Source of the DNA: Pedobacter xixiisoli
GTDB lineage: Bacteria; Bacteroidota; Bacteroidia; Sphingobacteriales; Sphingobacteriaceae
NCBI RefSeq assembly: GCF_900215335.1
Contig: NZ_OCMT01000001.1
Location: 1,302,001 to 1,366,000 of the forward strand
DNA: 64,000 nucleotides
Reading direction: 5' to 3'
The notes beneath the pieces were generated by a model, which saw only the letters and a list, made by a program, of their open reading frames with translations, did not search any database and had not been told where the DNA came from. Positions 43,022-50,270 of this stretch are shown piece by piece. The number at the start of each line of letters is the position of its first letter. The first letter of the stretch is position 1. A program made the position numbers and the translations under genes.

Positions 43022-43666
43022 ATGAAAAAGATTTTAGGATATGCAGCAATTGCTGGTTTAATAGCGCTTGGCGCTTCTTGCACACAAGAAAAAAAATTAC
43101 CCATTTACGGTGATAAAGAAGTAAAAATAACCAAAGATGCTAACGGAAATGAAAAAATAGATACCATTTACAAAACTATTCCAGACTTCAAATTCTTAAA
43201 TCAGGATAGTGTTGAAGTTACCCAAGATGCATTTAAGGACAAAGTTTACGTTGCCGATTTCTTTTTTACTTCGTGTAGCACTATCTGCCCTATCATGCAT
43301 CGTAACATGAAAACGATTTTCGACAAGTACAAAGACAATAAAGAGGTGATGTTCTTGTCTCATACCATCGATTTCAAATATGACAAACCATCTGTATTGA
43401 AGAAATATGCACAAAAATTAGGTGCAGACGTTCCACAATGGCAGTTTTTGTACGGCAGTAAAGAAGAAGTTTATAAACTAGCAGAAAAAGATTATTTAGT
43501 GGCAGTACAAGAAGACAGCAGTGCAACCGATGGCTATATACACCAAGGTTGGTTGGTTTTAATTGATAAGCATAAACGTATTAGAGGTGCTTATGACGGT
43601 ACTAAAACTGAAGAGGTTGAAAAACTGAAAAACGATATGGATGTGTTATTGGCTGAAAAAGACTAA
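43022..43666 (+). CDS. SCO family copper chaperone
   Basis: A 214-residue SCO1/SenC protein with a lipobox (LGASC20), a thioredoxin-like fold and the copper site FTSCSTICP (Cys85, Cys89 in CxxxC) with the distal His174 in GYIHQGWLVLID. SCO proteins insert copper into the CuA centre of cytochrome oxidase or reduce its cysteines in the periplasm. No cytochrome oxidase genes are in the window. The gene sits between YHS and cytochrome c genes. Confidence 0.93.
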   Translation: MKKILGYAAIAGLIALGASCTQEKKLPIYGDKEVKITKDANGNEKIDTIYKTIPDFKFLNQDSVEVTQDAFKDKVYVADFFFTSCSTICPIMHRNMKTIFDKYKDNKEVMFLSHTIDFKYDKPSVLKKYAQKLGADVPQWQFLYGSKEEVYKLAEKDYLVAVQEDSSATDGYIHQGWLVLIDKHKRIRGAYDGTKTEEVEKLKNDMDVLLAEKD

Positions 43667-43670
43667 ATAA

Positions 43671-44129
43671 GTGAAAAGTCAAAAGTCGAAAGTTAAAAGT
43701 TACGTGTTGCGAAAAGCGATTGTTTACGGTGTTTTCTTAGGAACTATAGCAATTGTCATCAACGCTTGCCAAAGTGCGAGTGAAATAGAAATGGCGAAAT
43801 ACCTGTCTAATGGTAAAGATATTTATCAGGCTAGATGTCAAAATTGCCATGGAGAAAAAGGCGAAGGTTTGGGGGAGTTAGCTCCCCCACTAACGGATAC
43901 GGTTTTTCTTAAATTGAATAAGCAAAAGTTAGCATGCTATATTAAAAATGGCGTTAATGAACCAATGGAAATTCATGGAAAAACCTACCATGAGAAAATG
44001 CCAGCATTTAAGGATTTACACGATATCGATATTGCGCAAGTCACAGTTTACATCACTAATTCCTTTGGAAATAAGCAAGGCATGTATACTTACGAACAAG
44101 TTGCAAATGACTTGAAAAACTGTAACTAG
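43671..44129 (+). CDS. monohaem c-type cytochrome lipoprotein
   Basis: A 152-residue exported cytochrome with a lipobox (VINAC33), a class I haem motif CQNCH (56-60), the following GEKGEGLGELAPPLTD segment and a distal Met ligand in HEKMPAF (Met110). It is likely an electron carrier or a domain partner of MbnH. The frame may start at GTG 43671, 4 bp after sco, or at GTG 43704. The first option encodes MKSQKSKVKS from a repeated AAAAGTC(A/G)AAAGT stretch, so I think 43704 is closer to the true start, but cannot prove it. Confidence 0.85.
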   Translation: MKSQKSKVKSYVLRKAIVYGVFLGTIAIVINACQSASEIEMAKYLSNGKDIYQARCQNCHGEKGEGLGELAPPLTDTVFLKLNKQKLACYIKNGVNEPMEIHGKTYHEKMPAFKDLHDIDIAQVTVYITNSFGNKQGMYTYEQVANDLKNCN

Positions 44130-44163
44130 TAGGCAGTTTGCAGTAATCAGTTTTCAGCAAAAT

Positions 44164-44515
44164 TTACGAAGTGTCTAAAACTTCGTAAGTTTCCTGAGCT
44201 GCATACTTGTAAAAACAATTCCATTCCAATGATCATTAGTAGGGATATTCGTCGCAGATACTCACTTCGCTACGCTAAATTGCGGGCTTTCCACTGCTAT
44301 CCCGCTTAGAGAACGAAATGCACTGCCAAAAAACGTTGTGTTTAGCAAAAGCCTGTGTAAAATAAACCCGGTAGTAGCGATATCCTTTTTGTTTTACTGC
44401 TTGTCATCCTGAGCTTGTCGAAGGATTGTGTTTGATAGATGCTTCGATAAACTCAGCATGAAAGATATGAAGTGGAAGTAGCAACAAAAGATTAAGCGAA
44501 TAACGGGACTTTCCA
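44164..44515. repeat. composite intergenic repeat region upstream of rnpB
   Basis: There is no gene between 44130 and 44580. TTACGAAGT/ACTTCGTAA (44164-44188) is a family D palindrome. The block 44240-44400 carries GGGCTTTCCACTGCTATCCCGC-type words. GTCATCCTGAGCTTGTCGAAGG with CTTCGATAAACTCAGCATGA (44403-44462) is a family C hairpin. The following GAAGTGGAAGTAGCAACAAAAG to GGGACTTTC repeats words of 33230-33385. Confidence 0.65.
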
Positions 44516-44567
44516 TTAAAAATGGCAAAGAAAACTGCTTTTCAAAAATCTAAACAGAATAAAATAT

Positions 44568-44575
44568 TACCTTTG
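44568..44575 (+). promoter_or_regulatory. -7 promoter box TACCTTTG of rnpB
   Basis: TACCTTTG matches TAnnTTTG. The RNA begins with its P1 strand at 44581, 6 bases after the box, which calibrates promoter-to-start distance for this genome. Confidence 0.7.
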
Positions 44576-44580
44576 CAACA

Positions 44581-44944
44581 ATGCAAACTGTTCTATCGCT
44601 GTTCACTTGTTGGAGAGAGGAAAGTCCGGGCAACGCAGAGCATCTTGCTTCCTAACGGGAAGGGGTTTAGGAATGAAGACCTAAATCACGGAAAGTGCCG
44701 CAGAGAATATACCGCCACGATTTATCGGGGTAAGGGTGAAAACGTGAGGTAAGAGCTCACGAGCTTTGTTAGTGATAACAAGGTTGGTAAACCCCAGGAG
44801 TTGAAAGACCAAATAGGCTAACGCACGTAGGGCTGCTCGTCCGATGTTAGTGGGTAGGTCGTTAGAGGTAAGTGGCGACGCTTACAGTAGATTAATGATA
44901 GAAACCGATTTATCGGATACAGAACCCGGCTTACAGGTTTGCAT
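44581..44944 (+). ncRNA. rnpB: RNase P RNA component (M1 RNA, bacterial class A)
   Basis: A ~364-nt RNA with the invariant GAGGAAAGTCCGGGC (CR-I) near the 5' end, GAAAGTGCCGCAGAGAATATACCGCC, a GGTAAGGGTGAAAACGTGAGGTAAGAGCTCAC stretch, the AACCCCAGGAG segment, the AGAGGTAAGTGGCGACG segment and the closing AGAACCCGGCTTACAG (CR-V). P1 is formed by ATGCAAAC (44581-44588) and GTTTGCAT (44937-44944). It processes tRNA 5' ends with RnpA protein. The open frame crossing its 5' half is not a gene. Confidence 0.97.
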
Positions 44945-44958
44945 TTTTAAAAGATATT

Positions 44959-44992
44959 AAAGCTTCGTAGGCAACTATGAAGCTTTTTTATT
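44959..44992 (+). terminator. intrinsic terminator of rnpB
   Basis: The 11-bp stem AAGCTTCGTAG/CTATGAAGCTT (one G-U) with a GCAA tetraloop is followed by a T run, 15 bases after the RNA. Confidence 0.9.
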
Positions 44993-45098
44993 TGACTTTA
45001 AAGTAGTTATACGTAAACAAACAGGTATTATGCTTTAAACTCTAAATATAGTTTTATTGTTACTTATACAATAAGTTCAACAATTTAAGTTATTAATT

Positions 45099-45248
45099 AT
45101 GAAAAGATTAGCATTAATATTAATCGGAGCAGGATTATTTTTAGCTTCATGTGGTACTAGTAGAAATACAGATTCGACCACTAATGACACGCTGAGAAGC
45201 GACACGACTACCGCGGATACGGCTAGAATGGATAAGCCAGTACAATAA
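45099..45248 (+). CDS. 49-residue lipoprotein
   Basis: A short open frame starting ATG 45099 with a textbook lipoprotein signal (MKRLALILIGAGLFLASCG, lipobox LASC at Cys18) and a 31-residue Ser/Thr/Asp-rich mature tail (DTLRSDTTTADTARMDKPVQ). It stops at TAA 45246-45248. No named family; entericidin-like tiny lipoproteins are the nearest concept. The frame is short, but the signal quality and the following terminator make it credible. Confidence 0.65.
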   Translation: MKRLALILIGAGLFLASCGTSRNTDSTTNDTLRSDTTTADTARMDKPVQ

Positions 45249-45325
45249 AGAAATTCTTAAAATAGCTGTAGTACCATTTTAAATAGAAGAAATTTTAGAC
45301 AGCATTTTATATTTCTAATTAGAAG

Positions 45326-45355
45326 CTTTTCGGACTAGTAAGCTAGTCCGAAAAG
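45326..45355. terminator. perfect 13-bp hairpin, likely bidirectional terminator
   Basis: CTTTTCGGACTAG and CTAGTCCGAAAAG enclose the loop TAAG. It sits between the small lipoprotein (plus) and the next gene (minus), whose stop abuts it. Confidence 0.75.
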
Positions 45356-45667
45356 TTATTTCACCAAACTTAGGGACGAACCCAAGTGATTCAAATTCTC
45401 AATTACTGGAGCTTCTAACAAGCCACTCTCATCTCTCTTTTGTTGAAATATAACAAAAGATGCAGTGTTTAGAACCTGTTGTTGCACCTCTTCATTTTCG
45501 TACATAGAAACATGTACAAACGTTAACCCATCTTCCTTAATATAAACATGGTATAAAAATCTGCTGGCAAGCATACCTTTGAAATCGGCTAAAAAAGCAC
45601 TGATATTACTTTTGTTTTCTTCTGCAAAATCTGCTTGTACCTTATATGTAACTTGTACTGCAATCAT
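45356..45667 (-). CDS. 103-residue conserved protein, possible ABM-like (dimeric alpha/beta barrel) fold
   Basis: A soluble 103-residue protein without signal peptide. The strand-helix-strand pattern MIAVQVTYKVQADFAEENKSNISAFLADFK ... YHVYIKEDGLTFVHVSMYENEEVQQQVL resembles antibiotic-biosynthesis-monooxygenase-like small proteins, but no catalytic residue can be named and the match is by pattern only. It reads toward the bidirectional terminator. The neighbour upstream is the small histone-like gene. Confidence 0.5.
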   Translation of the reverse strand: MIAVQVTYKVQADFAEENKSNISAFLADFKGMLASRFLYHVYIKEDGLTFVHVSMYENEEVQQQVLNTASFVIFQQKRDESGLLEAPVIENLNHLGSSLSLVK

Positions 45668-45783
45668 TCTCTATTTTTATTATTTATTAAATCTAGTGGA
45701 ACTTTGAGAGCATTTTGAAAACGTTGGCGAGCGTTTTGATAAGATTTTAAGCCCGCTTAGAGCATATATTTTTAGTGCCATAA

Positions 45784-45815
45784 TAAAAAAAGACCTTGCA
45801 TTTAAACAAGGTCTT
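45784..45815 (-). terminator. intrinsic terminator of the Hc1-like gene
   Basis: AAGACCTTG/CAAGGTCTT with an 8-base loop, followed on the minus strand by a T run. Confidence 0.85.
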
Positions 45816-45839
45816 CCAAAATTACTTTGAGCGCTTTTA

Positions 45840-46019
45840 CTATTTATCGCTATTTTTTTTCTCTGTAACTTCAGTACGGATTTCTTGAGCTAAACCTTTA
45901 AGGTCTTGCATAGCTTTACGTACTCTTGTTCCTGCAGCTGAATTACCTGCATTATAAAATTTCTCTACGTCTGCCTCGATAGCAGCTACTACTTCTTTAA
46001 CTTTTGCAAATTTTTCCAT
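45840..46019 (-). CDS. histone H1 (Hc1)-like small protein, 59 aa
   Basis: A 59-residue frame from ATG 46019: MEKFAKVKEVVAAIEADVEK, then FYNAGNSAAGTRVRKAMQDL and KGLAQEIRTEVTEKKNSDK. The AGTRVRKAMQDLKGLAQEIR segment is characteristic of the chlamydial Hc1-like nucleoid proteins found throughout Bacteroidota. It is a mostly helical, possibly DNA-associated protein. The gene is followed by a terminator and lies alone. Confidence 0.85.
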   Translation of the reverse strand: MEKFAKVKEVVAAIEADVEKFYNAGNSAAGTRVRKAMQDLKGLAQEIRTEVTEKKNSDK

Positions 46020-46143
46020 TGTTATAATTTTAATTTATTGGTCAAATATATCATTTAAACGGAATAAACAAGCAATTCTTTATTTTTTTGATATTCTTTT
46101 TTCGACTTTTTTTTTTCACAATTCACATTTGCAAGCAAAGCTG

Positions 46144-46539
46144 TTATTTAAATACAGTTAATAAGCAAATACAATCGGTATGAGCCACAGCCTGAAATGA
46201 ATGATCATAATGATAGTTAAGCAACTGATATTCTGATACATAATCCTCTGCTCCTTCCGTAAAGAAACTTAAATTTCCTTCTATTAAATAAAGACTCATC
46301 AGTAAATGTCGTTCTTCGCTCCCCGATTGAAATTTTTCGTCCTTTTTTAGTGCTACAAGTGTGGTAGTGACGTGTTCTGACTTAAAAACCGTGATGGCAT
46401 TCTTCCCATTTTCGTGATAAGCGGCTTCATTTCTAATCTCCTTAATGAACCTTGGCAAGTCAGCTAGAACCATTTTTCCATCTAAAGGCCTATGTCCAGC
46501 AGGTCGCTGTGGAGTGGCATTGTTAAATTTTTCTTCCAT
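46144..46539 (-). CDS. cupin-fold-like protein of unknown function
   Basis: A 131-residue soluble protein; ATG 46539 (MEEKFNNATPQRPAGHRPLDG) is preferred over 46584, which adds a short basic stretch. VTTTLVALKKDEKFQSG, HLLMSLYLIEGNLSFFTE and YQLLNYHYDHSFQAVAHTDCICLLTVF show the beta-rich spacing of small RmlC/cupin barrels with several His residues, but the metal motif is incomplete, so the fold call is tentative. Confidence 0.5.
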   Translation of the reverse strand: MEEKFNNATPQRPAGHRPLDGKMVLADLPRFIKEIRNEAAYHENGKNAITVFKSEHVTTTLVALKKDEKFQSGSEERHLLMSLYLIEGNLSFFTEGAEDYVSEYQLLNYHYDHSFQAVAHTDCICLLTVFK

Positions 46540-46645
46540 GGCTTTTCCTTTAAAAACACTCGATAGGTAACGATGTTTGTTCAATCTACGAATGTTTAAA
46601 ATTTATTGGCACTATAACGGGTTAAAATCTCGAACTTTGTGATGA

Positions 46646-47440
46646 ATGTCATTATATATTACCTCATTAAATACGGGCAGCAATGGAAATTGCTTCTATA
46701 TAGGCAACGACGAAGATGCAGTGCTCATAGATGCTGGACTGAGTTGCAAAGAAACCGAAGCGAGATTGACCAGACTAGGCTTAACTATGCATAAAGTGAG
46801 GGCTATTTTTATTAGTCACGAGCATTCGGACCATATTAAAGGACTACCTGTTTTAGCAAAGAAATATCAGTTACCTATTTATATTACTGCAAAAACTCAT
46901 TTGGGAGGTCGACAAATATTACCAGCGCATTTGGTGTATGCATTTTCGAGCACATTGCCAATCCAAATTGGGAGTTTGCAAGTAACTGCATTTACCAAAT
47001 TGCATGATGCAGCGGAGCCACATAGCTTTACCATTTCGTTTAACAATATTAATGTTGGTGTATTTACAGATATTGGCGACCACTGCGAAAACCTGATTTA
47101 TCACTTTAAGCAATGCCACGCTGTATTTTTAGAGGCAAATTACGATGATGAAATGCTTGATAAAGGCAACTACCCTTATTTTTTGAAGCGAAGGATACGT
47201 GGTGGAAATGGTCACTTGTCTAATCGAAAAGCGTTAGATTTGTTCACAAATCATCGTCCTGATTTCATGAGCCATCTCTTTCTATCGCATTTAAGTAGAG
47301 AAAACAACTGTCCAGATTTGGTGCAGCGGTTATTTAATGAAGTAGCCAATGGCGTTGAAATTATTGTAGCTTCCAGATTACAGGAAACACCTGTTTATAG
47401 AATAGGTGTAAATGAGATTAAGACAGTTCTTGCAGAATAG
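46646..47440 (+). CDS. MBL fold metallo-hydrolase, YycJ/WalJ-like
   Basis: A 264-residue metallo-beta-lactamase-fold hydrolase. The start SLYITSLNTGSNGNCFYIGND and metal motif ISHEHSDHIKGL (HxHxDH, residues ~56-67) plus later ligands in KLHDAAEPHSF, FTDIGDH and LSHLSRENN match the YycJ group, which includes 5'-to-3' DNA exonucleases linked to WalKR in Firmicutes. Here no two-component system is adjacent. Its last 23 bases overlap the convergent LD-carboxypeptidase. Confidence 0.88.
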   Translation: MSLYITSLNTGSNGNCFYIGNDEDAVLIDAGLSCKETEARLTRLGLTMHKVRAIFISHEHSDHIKGLPVLAKKYQLPIYITAKTHLGGRQILPAHLVYAFSSTLPIQIGSLQVTAFTKLHDAAEPHSFTISFNNINVGVFTDIGDHCENLIYHFKQCHAVFLEANYDDEMLDKGNYPYFLKRRIRGGNGHLSNRKALDLFTNHRPDFMSHLFLSHLSRENNCPDLVQRLFNEVANGVEIIVASRLQETPVYRIGVNEIKTVLAE

Positions 47441-48449
47441 TTCCTTGTTCATTCACACTTAAACGATGTTTTACGCCACATTTTAAAGCAAAATTAGCTT
47501 TTTGGTGTCCAACAGGGAAATCGAAACAAACGGGATAGCCAAACTCTTTTACTTTATCCATTACAATTTGCTCCAACGTTTTCCCGAATCCATCGTTATC
47601 ATCATCCTTCTTAACCCTGAAACCACCAACAACTAGACCTTTCAGTTTATTAAGTTTGCCCGCTCTTCTCAAGTTATAAAACATCCTATCTATACTATAC
47701 AAATATTCGCCAACATCCTCTACAAACAAAATCTTACCATCAGTTTTGATTTCAGAAGCACTTCCGGTTAAGTTTTCGATACAACGTAAATTCCCTCCGA
47801 TCAGCTCTCCTTCGGCTTCGCCTTGTCTATTATTGCTTTGATAAGGAGCTTCATACTTCATCAACTCCTCTCCTTTTAAGGCTTTTTCAATAGATTTGAT
47901 GGTTTCAATTTGTATGGTTTCGGCCTTGCTCCAATCAGATGGAAAGCTGTTGCACATTTTAGAGTGAATACTCGCAAAACGGAAATTGCTATTTAGATGG
48001 CAATGTAAAATGGTGATATCACTAAAACCAATCAGCCATTTAGGCGAAATTTTAAAGATGCTAAAATCTAATTTATCGATAATACGAACCGCACCATAAC
48101 CACCGCGAGCACACATAATAGCTCTAATACTGGTATCATTCAGCATTGCCTGCAAATCTTCCAAACGTTCTTCATCGGTACCGCCAAAAGTAAAATCTCT
48201 AGCACCAACCGTTTTCCCTTTGAGTACTTTAAATCCCCAACTTTCCATTTGTTGCACCGCCGGTTCAATTTCTTCATGGGTAATGTAACCTGCCGGACAA
48301 GTAATGCCAATGATATCTCCGTGTTTTAAATAAGGAGGTCTTTTATGTTTGATGTTATCGGAAGATGAAGAGGTTGATGCATTACTTTTAAAGGCATATA
48401 ACATTGCCGATGCTGGTAACAACGAAGAAAGGAATAGTTTGCGGTTCAT
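47418..48449 (-). CDS. LD-carboxypeptidase (S66 family)
   Basis: A 343-residue exported S66 peptidase. N-terminal signal (MNRKLFLSSLLPASAMLYAF). The catalytic triad is recognisable: nucleophile Ser in WLIGFSDITIL, Glu in the GGNLRCIENLTGS region and His in FPVGHQKANFALKCG. The ARGGYGAVR loop is also family typical. It removes the terminal D-Ala from murein tetrapeptides during peptidoglycan recycling. I prefer ATG 48449 over 48467 because it begins the signal peptide. The 3' end overlaps the convergent MBL gene by 23 bp. Confidence 0.9.
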   Translation of the reverse strand: MNRKLFLSSLLPASAMLYAFKSNASTSSSSDNIKHKRPPYLKHGDIIGITCPAGYITHEEIEPAVQQMESWGFKVLKGKTVGARDFTFGGTDEERLEDLQAMLNDTSIRAIMCARGGYGAVRIIDKLDFSIFKISPKWLIGFSDITILHCHLNSNFRFASIHSKMCNSFPSDWSKAETIQIETIKSIEKALKGEELMKYEAPYQSNNRQGEAEGELIGGNLRCIENLTGSASEIKTDGKILFVEDVGEYLYSIDRMFYNLRRAGKLNKLKGLVVGGFRVKKDDDNDGFGKTLEQIVMDKVKEFGYPVCFDFPVGHQKANFALKCGVKHRLSVNEQGTILQELS

Positions 48450-48538
48450 GATAGGGCAATTTACCAATAAGCCCTCGGTAAGTCAAAATGTTTAAAAAGA
48501 AAAGTTAATGCTTACTTTGGAACATTAAGGGATGAAGC

Positions 48539-48590
48539 AACATTAAGAAGCTGAGAGGTAAACTTAATTTACCCTTAACTTCTTAATGTT
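48539..48590. repeat. palindromic repeat family H
   Basis: Perfect 12-bp arms AACATTAAGAAG (48539-48550) and CTTCTTAATGTT (48579-48590). The right side, extended to 18 bp, is identical to 14704-14721 upstream of pdeM. Confidence 0.8.
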
Positions 48591-48603
48591 TATATGAAAG
48601 CAT

Positions 48604-49164
48604 CTAAACCTCTAATTTTCCCTCCACAGAGTCGTCCATTGTTTTACCGGTAATAATAGAAGCTGCCATTTTAATGAAAGAAATTGCTTCGCCATGTTTG
48701 GTATCCCAATAATAAACGTCGGTTGGCTCTACCTTAATTACGCTAATTTTATCATCTTCCTTCCCATCTTGAAACCAAACTTTAAGTAGTGGGTTCCAAA
48801 GTTCTTCGATCTTTTTTCTGTCTTCGATAATTTCACTGATACCGTAAACATTTAAAAATCCTGAGTTCTTATGGTGCTGGAAAAATAAATGCGTAAAAGG
48901 GTCTGCTTCAATTTCCTTATTTTTACCGCTATCCACTTGGCTCATAAACCAAAGATTACCATTATCGTCTACATCCAAAACCGACATCGGTCTTACCGAT
49001 AGTGGCAAACCTGTTTTTATACTGGTACAGAAAAAGCAATTTTCTGCACCCTTTGCTAATTCCTGTAATTTTTTGACCGCTTCTCTTCCTTCCAGCGTCT
49101 CAATGTGGTCGGCTGTATTCTGTGTGTTATTTGAACTGTCTCTACTGATATTTGAATTTTCCAT
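48604..49164 (-). CDS. pyridoxamine 5'-phosphate oxidase-like (general stress) protein
   Basis: A 186-residue split-barrel flavin-binding-type protein. The core FCTSIKTGLPLSVRPMSVLDVDDNGNLWFMSQVDSGKNKEI and HLFFQHHKNSGFLNVYGISEI align with the general-stress-protein 26-like branch of the PNPOx superfamily. It has an unusual Ser/Asn-rich N-terminal 18 residues. It is the last of three closely packed minus-strand genes (gaps 12 and 3 bp). Confidence 0.85.
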   Translation of the reverse strand: MENSNISRDSSNNTQNTADHIETLEGREAVKKLQELAKGAENCFFCTSIKTGLPLSVRPMSVLDVDDNGNLWFMSQVDSGKNKEIEADPFTHLFFQHHKNSGFLNVYGISEIIEDRKKIEELWNPLLKVWFQDGKEDDKISVIKVEPTDVYYWDTKHGEAISFIKMAASIITGKTMDDSVEGKLEV

Positions 49165-49176
49165 GTTATTTTCTGT

Positions 49177-49614
49177 TTAAGATTTTAAAATTGTTTTCAA
49201 TGCTAAAGCTGTGACTAATGCGCCAAATAGATAGTAACCAACCGTTAATACTTGCTTTTGTGTGGTTTCTGTTACGGGACTGGGATCTAATCCCAATGGT
49301 TTAGGTAACTTCAATGCACCAATACCGGCGCTTAAACCCATCGCAATTGCTTTTGGCCAAATGTATTTCCCACTGCCTCCAATAGCACTATAATAAGCTG
49401 CGTTGGCAATCAAATCGAGCTCTAAAGTAACCTTGTGTAAATCGTCAGGATTGTGTATTGGCCTTCCGTATTGGCTTAGTGTTTTATTCACTGCCTCTGC
49501 TCCAAGCAAATTAATTTCTGGTGCGTTATTTACATTCTTTCGAACAGATTCATGTAATATATTTAAAGCAACAGAACCTATGAGTCCGGCAGCTATGTTC
49601 TTAATCCATCTCAT
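49177..49614 (-). CDS. hypothetical membrane-associated protein, 145 aa
   Basis: A 145-residue protein with hydrophobic segments at the start (IAAGLIGSVALNILHE) and end (VGYYLFGALVTALALKTIL) and a central Ala/Gly-rich stretch (IAMGLSAGIGALKLPK). I do not recognise the family. It is coupled in a three-gene unit with a STAS/SEC14-like protein upstream (3-bp gap) and a PNPOx-like stress protein downstream (12-bp gap), suggesting a general stress role. Confidence 0.65.
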   Translation of the reverse strand: MRWIKNIAAGLIGSVALNILHESVRKNVNNAPEINLLGAEAVNKTLSQYGRPIHNPDDLHKVTLELDLIANAAYYSAIGGSGKYIWPKAIAMGLSAGIGALKLPKPLGLDPSPVTETTQKQVLTVGYYLFGALVTALALKTILKS

Positions 49615-49617
49615 AAT

Positions 49618-49986
49618 TTATGATTTAATATTTAACCAATCGATAGCATCATCCAATAAGGCCAAAGGGAAACCTTTAAACTCTCCAGGTGCTACATAAC
49701 TAAAGGCGTCGGTGAACTTTTCTACAGTTTTCTCGTCGGTGACTACTGCTGCTTTTTTCCATTTGGTAAAATGCTTTAAGCCAGCAATCATATCTTGAAA
49801 CCATGCACCAGCAGTGAAATTCTCTACTGGGGTTTCTAAAACGAGTAAGTAATAAATTTCTCCGTATTGTGTGGTAAGCACCTCTAATCCTGGGAGCAAT
49901 ACACTTTTAAGGTCTTCGGCCGTGACTTGACCTGTGGCTCTAACGCCAAATACATGGGGTGGTGTTTCTCTTATAATGCTTAACAT
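49618..49986 (-). CDS. STAS/SEC14-like (SpoIIAA-like) domain protein
   Basis: A 122-residue protein from ATG 49986 (MLSIIRETPPHVFGVRATGQVTAEDLKSVLLPGLE). It has the layout of the SpoIIAA-like PF11964 family: VTAEDLKSVLLP, a GEIYYLLVLETPVENF strand and WKKAAVVTDEKTVEKFTDAFSYVAPGEFKGFPL. Such proteins are often stress-linked, of unknown partner. It is the first gene of the three-gene unit. The 5' extension to 50013 is not family-like. Confidence 0.75.
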   Translation of the reverse strand: MLSIIRETPPHVFGVRATGQVTAEDLKSVLLPGLEVLTTQYGEIYYLLVLETPVENFTAGAWFQDMIAGLKHFTKWKKAAVVTDEKTVEKFTDAFSYVAPGEFKGFPLALLDDAIDWLNIKS

Positions 49987-50093
49987 AATTTCGTTTTTTA
50001 TTAAGCATAACAAGATTTTTAACGCTAAAGTTTGATTTAATAGGGATTAGGAATTAGCAGTTAGTATAGGCACAGCCTAGTAAGAGTTCACTA

Positions 50094-50183
50094 CCGTCAG
50101 TTTCAACTGACGGATTAAAGAGTTGATATTTGGCTAAAGCCTTTTTGCAAAACATAAAATTATCCGTTGGCTGAAGTCAACGG
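50094..50183. repeat. palindromic repeat family G
   Basis: CCGTCAGTT-TC-AACTGACGG (50094-50113) and CCGTTG...CAACGG (50164-50183) form two adjacent stems in the gap between topB and the STAS-like gene. The rest of this 284-bp gap has no gene that I can support. Confidence 0.7.
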
Positions 50184-50270
50184 CAATGGAAGTAGCTAAG
50201 AGTTCTCGAAACCGGACTAATTCTAAGTCCCCTAATTACTAATAACTAAACGGACCGAGATACCTAGTCA

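Noticed and set aside
44522..44752. 76-residue open frame beginning MAKKTAFQKSKQNK
   Set aside because: It runs into the RNase P RNA, whose conserved elements explain the sequence; the peptide is low-complexity basic and has no family pattern.
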